11,588 bases of DNA from Candidatus Omnitrophota bacterium (GTDB lineage: Bacteria; Omnitrophota; Koll11; Gygaellales; JAQTUY01), in contig JAQTUY010000008.1 of assembly GCA_028707105.1 (NCBI GenBank), positions 1-11,588 on the forward strand, read 5' to 3'. Every line of letters begins with the position of its first letter. Within the stretch, counting starts at the first letter, position 1. The notes under the pieces were generated by a model. The model ran no database searches. It had not been told where the DNA came from and saw only the letters and a program-made list of their open reading frames with translations. This document shows positions 6,849 through 11,588 of the stretch, piece by piece. Position numbers and translations under genes: made by a program.

Positions 6849-7268
6849 ATGCTGCCAGATAAGCATTTTTTGATCGCGGGTTTGGTGATCGCTCCGGTGG
6901 CTGTCGCGTTGCCGGAACAAAGGTCAATCCTGGGAGTTACTCAATGGGTTTTAGTGGGCGGCCTGGCGTCGGTTGCCGTCGATCTGGATGTCATTGCTCT
7001 CGTTCTTGCCAGGTCCGGAAAAGAAGAGCGGCTTAAGCAATTCAGGAATCCGGCGCAGATACAGCGTAAATTTACCTTGTTCATGGATACCCTGGCTGAA
7101 ACCGGGATCTTAAAGACGGCGATGAAGACCCATTTTATCATCTCGGCAGTTATTATTTTATTATCCTATTGTTTTTTAAGACAGTATTTTTTACCGGTGA
7201 CATTGGGCGTAGTATCGCATCTTCTGAGCGATACGCCAAACTTACGCAAATTAAACACCCCGCGCTAA
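6849..7268 (+). CDS. Small multi-pass membrane protein, DUF457/YdjM-like
   Basis: The 139-residue hydrophobic protein has about four candidate membrane segments: residues about 6-21, 30-54, 95-110 and 112-126. His6, Asp45-Leu-Asp47, His95 (KTHF), His124 and Asp128 (SHLLSD) recall the conserved His/Asp pattern of the DUF457 family (YdjM, 'LexA-regulated membrane-bound metal-dependent hydrolase'). The similarity is judged from memory and is weak. The start ATG 6849 follows the cyclase stop by four bases, with only a poor AGG ribosome site, so coupling to the upstream gene is likely. Codons look like those of its neighbours. It might anchor the pathway at the membrane or process a lipidic product, but no function can be given. 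Confidence 0.65.
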   Translation: MLPDKHFLIAGLVIAPVAVALPEQRSILGVTQWVLVGGLASVAVDLDVIALVLARSGKEERLKQFRNPAQIQRKFTLFMDTLAETGILKTAMKTHFIISAVIILLSYCFLRQYFLPVTLGVVSHLLSDTPNLRKLNTPR

Positions 7269-7297
7269 TCTGACGCGCGGGTGTGCCCTTGTGGGCA
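7255..7297 (+). promoter_or_regulatory. Double hairpin spanning a stop codon and ending at a ribosome site
   Basis: ACACCC-(bulged C)-GCGC at 7255-7265 pairs with GCGCGGGTGT at 7275-7284, and the TAA of the membrane-protein gene lies in the loop. It is followed at once by TGCCC (7284-7288), TTGT loop, GGGCA (7293-7297), which abuts the AAGGAGG ribosome site of the aromatase gene. No T run follows. The second hairpin shares the TTGT loop with the hairpin before KS-beta. It may tune translation or transcript stability of the downstream aromatase. The pairing is seen directly; the role is inferred. Confidence 0.55.
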
Positions 7298-7307
7298 AGG
7301 AGGAAAG

Positions 7308-7748
7308 ATGGGCCACACCAATAATTCCATAATCATAAACGCGCCGTACGAGAAGGTCTTTGATATCTCCAACGATATCACGCGCTGGACGGAGCTGTTT
7401 GGGGAAGAATATAAGAAATCGGAAGTGGTAAGCCGGGAAGGCAATAAGATAGTCTTTTGCCTGACCGATGAAGAGGGTAAATCCTGGCAGTCGGTGCGTT
7501 TCCTGCACAAGGACCAGTATTTCACCTACGCCGAAAGGCAGGACCCGAAATTCCCTTTTAAGTATATGAAGATAATCTGGCTTTATACTCCCAAGCCGCA
7601 GGGCGTGGAAATGTCCTGGATCCAGCATTTTGAAATGGATGAGAAGGCAAAATTCAATGATACGCAGGTAGAGGCGTTTATTAATGAGGGCTCCAAGCAT
7701 AATTTAAAAATATTCAAGAGCATAATCGAAAAAGAAGCTCAAAAATAA
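7308..7748 (+). CDS. TcmN-like polyketide aromatase/cyclase (SRPBCC fold)
   Basis: The 146-residue single-domain START/Bet v1-like protein matches the N-terminal aromatase/cyclase domain of TcmN (tetracenomycin) as I remember it, along its full length. Shared blocks are NSIIINAP at 6-13, NDITRWTELF at 22-31, FKYMKIIWLY at 84-93, EMSWIQHFEM at 101-110, and the C-terminal helix ending KIFKSIIEKE. Tyr35 and Arg64 fall where TcmN has Tyr35 and Arg69, residues reported to matter for activity. TcmN folds a linear poly-beta-ketone on the ACP and catalyses the first ring closures and aromatisation. This is the strongest evidence that the operon makes an aromatic polyketide rather than a fatty acid or aryl polyene. 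I chose ATG 7308 because AAGGAGG ends four bases upstream; an earlier in-frame start at 7281 would translate the hairpins. Confidence 0.88.
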   Translation: MGHTNNSIIINAPYEKVFDISNDITRWTELFGEEYKKSEVVSREGNKIVFCLTDEEGKSWQSVRFLHKDQYFTYAERQDPKFPFKYMKIIWLYTPKPQGVEMSWIQHFEMDEKAKFNDTQVEAFINEGSKHNLKIFKSIIEKEAQK

Positions 7749-7759
7749 CGGAGATAAAT

Positions 7760-8536
7760 ATGGACGCGAACCTAAAGGGTAAAGTTGCTATTATAACCGG
7801 CTCCAGCCGCGGGATCGGCAAAGCCATCGCCAAGACCGCGGCGGGCCTGGGTATTAATCTGGCGCTGGCAGCCCGCCAGGAGGGTCCGCTTAATGAGACC
7901 GCCGAAGAGATACGCAAAGAATATAAAGTAGAAGTCCTGGCTGTCCCGACAGATGTGGCTGTGCTTTCAGATCTGGAGAACCTGGTTAATAAAACCAAGG
8001 AAAGATTCGGCAAAGTGGATATCCTTATAAATAACGCCGGAGTTTCCAGCCAATCGCCGTTTGAAAAACAGGCTTTTGAGGATTTTGAAAAGCTGGTCCA
8101 CACCAATTACCTGGGGTATGTGCGCTTGATTCGTCTGGTGATAAATGATATGATACAACAGGAATCCGGCGCGGTCATCAATATGGTATCCGGCTCTACG
8201 CTTTGCGACCCGTTACCGAGGAATTTCCTGGTTTACAGTTCGCTCAAAGTGGGCTTGCGCGCTTTCTGTAAAGGGTTATTCTGGGAACTGCGCGATCATG
8301 GCATAAAAATAACTTCCATATTGCCGGGGGTGACAGATACCGAGCTGACCGGGAAATTGCAGGAGGTCACGGTGGATAAGTCGCGCTTGATGACCACCGA
8401 GGCGATTGAAAATGCCGTTAAGTTCGCCTTGACCGTTCCTTCAAACGTCTGCCCTCTTGAGATAGCGATAATCAACCAGCAGACGCCCTGGACCGCTCCG
8501 GTAATACCGTTTAAACAGCAGCATCCCGGTAAATAG
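7760..8536 (+). CDS. Short-chain dehydrogenase/reductase, probable polyketide ketoreductase
   Basis: This 258-residue classical SDR has the cofactor-binding TGSSRGIG at residues 13-20, NNAG at 91-94, and catalytic Asn116, Ser146, Tyr159 and Lys163 (YSSLK). Arg39 after the second strand (ALAARQ) suggests a preference for NADPH. The family includes FabG and the type II polyketide ketoreductases that reduce one keto group of the nascent chain. Position straight after the TcmN-like aromatase (11-base gap with a GGAG ribosome site) supports that role. The segment after Lys163 (LPGVTDTELTG) is normal for SDRs. The C-terminus is slightly extended, with a Pro/Gln-rich tail. It could also act on a later intermediate; the substrate cannot be read from the sequence. 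Confidence 0.85.
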   Translation: MDANLKGKVAIITGSSRGIGKAIAKTAAGLGINLALAARQEGPLNETAEEIRKEYKVEVLAVPTDVAVLSDLENLVNKTKERFGKVDILINNAGVSSQSPFEKQAFEDFEKLVHTNYLGYVRLIRLVINDMIQQESGAVINMVSGSTLCDPLPRNFLVYSSLKVGLRAFCKGLFWELRDHGIKITSILPGVTDTELTGKLQEVTVDKSRLMTTEAIENAVKFALTVPSNVCPLEIAIINQQTPWTAPVIPFKQQHPGK

Positions 8537-8545
8537 GAGGGTAAG

Positions 8546-8968
8546 ATGAATAAGCAGGATGAAAAAGACCTGAAGGTGCGTTATTTCGTCTGGTTGTATA
8601 AAACAACCAGGGAGGCCTTTGACCGTTTTGAGCGTAAGTTCACCCAGCTTGAGATAGACGAGGCTATACTTCTGGAGATGGAAAAGGAGTTAAAAGGCGC
8701 TTATTTGCCGCACGAGAAAAAGGCATTGGAGAAGTTCGTCAATGATTTCCGCGCCTATATAGCCGAAAAGGAAAAATCCTGCATTAAGCTTAAATATAAA
8801 GGTAAAAAAACCGATGCGGAATTCCTTTTTCTGGATGTGAAGTTGGATGCCATAGAAAAGGTCATTACCGCTGAGTTGGGCGCCGAAGCGCTCATCGAGA
8901 TCAAGCAGTCATATCAGGATGAGATGCTTGGGCGTATCATGAGCGAGAAAGGGCCGCGCAAGGTCTAG
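8546..8968 (+). CDS. Hypothetical 140-residue charged helical protein
   Basis: I do not recognise this protein. It is rich in Lys and Glu and predicted by eye to be mostly alpha-helical, with coiled-coil-like stretches at about residues 18-50 and 54-76. A more ordered patch follows around 78-100 (IKLKYKGKKTD, then AEFLFLDVKLD). It has one cysteine (Cys79), no signal peptide and no membrane segment. The start ATG 8546 is supported by GGAGGG about five bases upstream, overlapping the SDR stop region. It is the last gene before the terminator, so it is co-transcribed with the polyketide genes. It may be a small accessory or scaffold protein, but that is only a guess from position. Confidence 0.65.
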   Translation: MNKQDEKDLKVRYFVWLYKTTREAFDRFERKFTQLEIDEAILLEMEKELKGAYLPHEKKALEKFVNDFRAYIAEKEKSCIKLKYKGKKTDAEFLFLDVKLDAIEKVITAELGAEALIEIKQSYQDEMLGRIMSEKGPRKV

Positions 8969-8975
8969 TAAATAT

Positions 8976-9008
8976 GGGGCGTATCTTTCGGGGAAGATAC
9001 GCCCCTTT
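8976..9008 (+). terminator. Rho-independent terminator closing the polyketide-type operon
   Basis: A perfect 12-base-pair stem pairs GGGGCGTATCTT (8976-8987) with AAGATACGCCCC (8994-9005) around a six-base TCGGGG loop. It is followed by TTT and an AT-rich stretch (CATATTATG). It begins eight bases after the stop of the 140-residue protein. The stem is strong but the T run is short, so some read-through is possible. It is the clearest transcription boundary in the window. Confidence 0.82.
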
Positions 9009-9014
9009 CATATT

Positions 9015-9929
9015 ATGATAATAGATAGCCACAGCCACTACTTGCCGCAAGAGATAATTTCCAACGCTCATTTCTTTTCCCAGGCATGGGGAGATATTGA
9101 GGCCCAGGTCAAGATGATGGGCGAGGCGGGCATTGGTAAGGCAATATTAAGTTATCCCACCTCGGATGCGCATTTGAAATTGGGCGGCCTTAAAGAGGTG
9201 GCGCGTATTTATAATGACAGCATCTCTGCGGTCTTGAGGCGCTATCCGGATAAGTTCATCGGCGGGGCGGTTTTGCCGGTAGGAAAGAGCGCGGATATGC
9301 TGGATGAATTAGCTCGCGCAACAGGCGAGTTGGGATTTAAGGCAATATCTTTGGCAAGCAGTTATAACGGGGTTTATCTGGACGATGCGATGTTTTTACC
9401 TATATATAAGCGGGCCGCAAAAGAGCGCGTCCCCATCTTCGTCCACTCCCAAATAGTCGCTCCTATAGGTTCGGAGCGGATACAGGACCCTTTATTGACG
9501 CCGGTGGCGGAATATGTATTCGATACTACAATGTGTATCGGCAAGCTCCTGATGGCGGATATCCTGCGTGAATACGCCGATGTAAAATTTATCTTCGCCT
9601 ATTTCGGCGGGGTGATCGCTCACCTGACGCACCGTTTTGACTCTACCTATCAGATGTTGCGGGGCATAAATTTTGTTAAGGACCTAAAAAATAATCCTAC
9701 GGAGTATTTAAAGAATATTTATGTGGATACCAGCGGCGATACGGTAAAGGCGAATTTCACGGCGGCGCTGGACCTGGTCGGGCCCGGCCATATACTCTGG
9801 GGCAGCGACTGGCCGGCGAAGAAAGACCCCGCCGCCTCTATCAAATTCGTGCGCGGATTGGATATATCTGATAAGAACAAGGAAGACATATTAGGCGGTA
9901 ATCTGGAAAACATCTTAAAAGGAGCGTAA
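9015..9929 (+). CDS. Amidohydrolase family protein (Amidohydro_2, COG2159-like)
   Basis: This 304-residue TIM-barrel metal hydrolase starts MIIDSHSHYLP, with His6 and His8 as the first-strand metal pair. A strand-5 His144 (FVHSQ) and a C-terminal Asp265 in LWGSDWP complete the expected metal site. Members of this family hydrolyse or decarboxylate small carboxylic substrates (for example aminocarboxymuconate semialdehyde decarboxylase). Where most members have AHLGG or HGGG before strand 7, this protein reads AYFGG, so Tyr196 replaces a His that serves as acid/base in the decarboxylase. ATG 9015 lies only nine bases after the terminator stem and has no Shine-Dalgarno sequence, which is odd. 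No better in-frame start is available without losing the HxH motif. It probably belongs with the two sugar/nucleoside genes downstream. Substrate unknown. Confidence 0.82.
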   Translation: MIIDSHSHYLPQEIISNAHFFSQAWGDIEAQVKMMGEAGIGKAILSYPTSDAHLKLGGLKEVARIYNDSISAVLRRYPDKFIGGAVLPVGKSADMLDELARATGELGFKAISLASSYNGVYLDDAMFLPIYKRAAKERVPIFVHSQIVAPIGSERIQDPLLTPVAEYVFDTTMCIGKLLMADILREYADVKFIFAYFGGVIAHLTHRFDSTYQMLRGINFVKDLKNNPTEYLKNIYVDTSGDTVKANFTAALDLVGPGHILWGSDWPAKKDPAASIKFVRGLDISDKNKEDILGGNLENILKGA

Positions 9930-9931
9930 AT

Positions 9932-10681
9932 ATGCAGATGCAAAAAGATATCCATATGACAGGCAAGGATCTGACCCAGATGGTCCAACTACGGCCGCAG
10001 GATGTGGGAAAATATGCCATCGTCCCCGGCCCTAAGGACAGGCTGGATGTATTGATAAAAAAGATCGAGAATCCGATCAAGAATTTTTCATTTATGGAAT
10101 ACACTATGTATACCGGCACGTATCAGGGCATTAAAGTGACGGCTATGAACGGCGGAAGATTTTCGACCGACACCTCAATAACTTCCGAGGTGATGTGCAA
10201 CGCGGGTATCGGCAATATTATCCGTATCGGCACCTGCGGGGCGCTGGACGAGAATATCAAGGTCGGCGACCTGGTGGTTGTGGATACCGTCATCCGCGGA
10301 GACGGCGTGACGCCGTATTACGTGGACAAGGATTTCAAGACCGTATCCGACAAGAAGATAGCCGATACTATGTTTAATATCGCCAAGGAGCAGGGCGTAA
10401 ATATCCACCGCGGGTGCGCCTGGACGACGGACGCGCTGCTGCGCGAAACAAGGGAAATAGTCGAGGCTAAACGCAAAGAGGGTGCGATCGCGGTGGATAT
10501 GGTTTCTTCCACGCTCCTGACTATCGCCCAGACCTATAATATCAAGGCCGGCTCTATCCTGGCGGTAAGCGATAATGTCATTACCGGTGAAATGGGTTTT
10601 ATGAACCCGCTTTATTATATGGCGGAGAGCAAGTTGATCGAGATAGCCTTGGAAACGGTCAAAAGGCTTGAAGGCAAATGA
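9932..10681 (+). CDS. Nucleoside phosphorylase family protein (PNP/UDP family 1)
   Basis: The 249-residue protein has the class I nucleoside phosphorylase layout. A phosphate-loop-like VPGPKDR lies at residues 31-37, a MNGGRFSTDTSI segment at 72-83, IGTCGAL at 99-105, and a late AVSDN at 211-215 that holds the base-binding Asp. At 188-194 the protein reads VDMVSST, where relatives such as E. coli Udp and DeoD have an MES-type motif with a ribose-binding Glu. The family cleaves purine or pyrimidine nucleosides, or methylthioadenosine, with phosphate to give a sugar 1-phosphate. The next gene, which overlaps its stop as ATGA, is an MtnA-like sugar-1-phosphate isomerase. This points to a phosphorylase acting on methylthioadenosine, 5'-deoxyadenosine or another nucleoside. 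ATG 9932 follows the hydrolase stop by two bases, with GGAG upstream. Confidence 0.8.
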   Translation: MQMQKDIHMTGKDLTQMVQLRPQDVGKYAIVPGPKDRLDVLIKKIENPIKNFSFMEYTMYTGTYQGIKVTAMNGGRFSTDTSITSEVMCNAGIGNIIRIGTCGALDENIKVGDLVVVDTVIRGDGVTPYYVDKDFKTVSDKKIADTMFNIAKEQGVNIHRGCAWTTDALLRETREIVEAKRKEGAIAVDMVSSTLLTIAQTYNIKAGSILAVSDNVITGEMGFMNPLYYMAESKLIEIALETVKRLEGK

Positions 10682-11588
10682 AATACTCACCTCTATTCTG
10701 GCCCATTGAGTTTAAGAACGGCGCAGTCTACATCCTCGATGAGACCGCCTTGCCGGGCAAGCTTACCTATATAAAGGCGAGGGATTATAAGCAGGCCTGT
10801 TGCGCAATAAGCGAAATGAAGACTCGCGCTGTCGGACAGGTAATACTGGTGTTTTATACCTTTTTGATGGAATTGAAGAAGCACGAAGGCAAAAAGAACT
10901 TAAGGCCCCATCTGCAAAAAGTGGCTGAGGCCATAAATTCCACCCGTCCCACGCTTTCTTTTAAGTTTTTGACAGATATGATCCTGGATTGGCAGGGCAA
11001 AGGCGTGCCTTTAGAAAAGAGCATCCCGGGGTTCCTTGAAATGCTAAAGGGCGCGCGTATTCAACAGGCCGAAGAAGCGGCTAAACTGCTTGAAGACGGC
11101 GACACCATATTGACACATTGTAATATCAGCGGAGTTTTGCCGCTGGTGGCGCAATTCTGCCTCGCTCAAGGCAAGACGATCTCATTTTTTGCCACCGAGA
11201 CCAGGCCGTACCTGCAGGGCAGCCGCTTGACAGCCTGGGAGTTGCAGCGCTCGGGAGTTCCTGTTACAATAATATCCGATAATATGGTGGCGCAGGTGAT
11301 GTCGGAGGGGAAGGTGAATAAAGTTATCGTCGGCGCCGACCACCTGGCGCAGAACGGCGATATCGCCAATAAGATCGGCACTTACCAGATCGCGATCCTG
11401 GCGCGTTATTTTAATATTCCTTTTTACGTGTTCTGCCCGCCTGCGTCAAGGAAGGCAACCGGCAAGGATATTAAAATAGAGATCCGTCCGGATAAGGAAT
11501 TGTTGGAGTATCATGGCCTGCGCTTGGCGCCGGCCGGAGCAAAAGCCTATTATCCCGCTTTTGACGTGACTCCCAATGGATTGATCAC
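10678..11588 (+). CDS. MtnA-like sugar-1-phosphate isomerase (eIF2B-related), 3' end cut by window
   Basis: The open frame from ATG 10678 (overlapping the previous stop as ATGA) runs 303 codons to the window edge with no stop. The C-terminal half matches S-methyl-5-thioribose-1-phosphate isomerase closely: THCN with catalytic Cys148, ETRPYLQGSRLTAWEL at 174-189, the catalytic Asp221 in VGADHLAQNGD, then NKIGTYQIAILAR and PAFDVTP at 293-299. The N-terminal half is more divergent: the usual RGAPAIG loop reads KTRAVGQV at 48-55. The family converts methylthioribose-1-phosphate to the ribulose form in methionine salvage. Relatives act on 5-deoxyribose-1-phosphate or ribose-1,5-bisphosphate. Paired with the phosphorylase, it probably takes that enzyme's product. 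About 40 or more residues may be missing at the C-terminus. Confidence 0.85.
   Translation, partial: MKYSPLFWPIEFKNGAVYILDETALPGKLTYIKARDYKQACCAISEMKTRAVGQVILVFYTFLMELKKHEGKKNLRPHLQKVAEAINSTRPTLSFKFLTDMILDWQGKGVPLEKSIPGFLEMLKGARIQQAEEAAKLLEDGDTILTHCNISGVLPLVAQFCLAQGKTISFFATETRPYLQGSRLTAWELQRSGVPVTIISDNMVAQVMSEGKVNKVIVGADHLAQNGDIANKIGTYQIAILARYFNIPFYVFCPPASRKATGKDIKIEIRPDKELLEYHGLRLAPAGAKAYYPAFDVTPNGLI

Noticed and set aside
7255..7297. Intrinsic terminator after the membrane-protein gene
   Set aside because: No T run follows either stem; the next element is a ribosome site.
7281..7307. Earlier in-frame start for the aromatase gene
   Set aside because: It lies inside the hairpin and would place the AAGGAGG ribosome site within the coding region; ATG 7308 fits TcmN's N-terminus.
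1707..8536. Aryl polyene or ordinary fatty-acid cluster
   Set aside because: No hotdog dehydratase, LolA-like protein, acyltransferase or enoyl reductase is seen, and a TcmN-like aromatase/cyclase is present. It remains a fallback if phylogeny disagrees.
10175..10690. Minus-strand open frame of about 170 codons inside the nucleoside phosphorylase gene
   Set aside because: It is the antisense shadow of a gene with clear family motifs; it has no recognisable motif or ribosome site.

Overview
This 11.6 kb window comes from a bacterium with densely packed, all plus-strand genes. Base composition is mixed and roughly balanced by eye, and Shine-Dalgarno sites are good in most places. Gene gaps are mostly a few bases or ATGA/TAATG overlaps. 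Nothing here fixes the taxon. The style (frequent AUA codons, short hairpins in gene gaps, a GGGGTC/GACCCC palindrome) recalls uncultured Gram-negative lineages such as Omnitrophota, but that is an impression from memory. No actinobacterial character (very high GC, GC-rich third positions) is seen.

The main content (about 120-8968) looks like one operon with the parts of a type II, iterative, aromatic polyketide synthase. In order: a ketopantoate-reductase-like oxidoreductase; a two-repeat TIGR04076-like protein; a ketosynthase with an intact Cys-His-His triad (KS-alpha); a second ketosynthase-fold protein in which all three catalytic residues are replaced (KS-beta, chain-length-factor-like); a cobalamin-binding radical SAM enzyme; an acyl carrier protein with the Asp-Ser phosphopantetheine site; a metal-dependent cyclase of the kynurenine formamidase type; a small membrane protein; an SRPBCC aromatase/cyclase strikingly like TcmN of tetracenomycin biosynthesis; an SDR ketoreductase; and an unrecognised 140-residue protein. 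A strong hairpin with a short T run (8976-9008) closes this block. No malonyl-CoA:ACP transacylase, phosphopantetheinyl transferase, dehydratase or exporter is visible, so these would be borrowed from primary metabolism or lie outside the window.

The inferred logic is as follows. KS-alpha/KS-beta extend a poly-beta-ketone on the ACP, the SDR reduces a keto group, the TcmN-like protein and the metal-dependent cyclase fold and aromatise the chain, and the B12 radical SAM enzyme methylates or rearranges the product under anoxic conditions. Such a set outside Actinobacteria, with a radical SAM tailoring enzyme and a KS-beta carrying Arg instead of the usual Gln, is the main discovery candidate.

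The second block (9015-11588) holds an Amidohydro_2 hydrolase with a replaced conserved histidine, a PNP/UDP-family nucleoside phosphorylase, and an MtnA-like sugar-phosphate isomerase cut by the window end. Phosphorylase plus MtnA-like isomerase suggests salvage of methylthioadenosine or 5'-deoxyadenosine, the latter being a by-product of radical SAM chemistry. At the left edge only the last 40 codons of an unrecognised gene are present. No tRNA, rRNA, CRISPR array, insertion sequence or gene-free stretch over 300 bases was seen.
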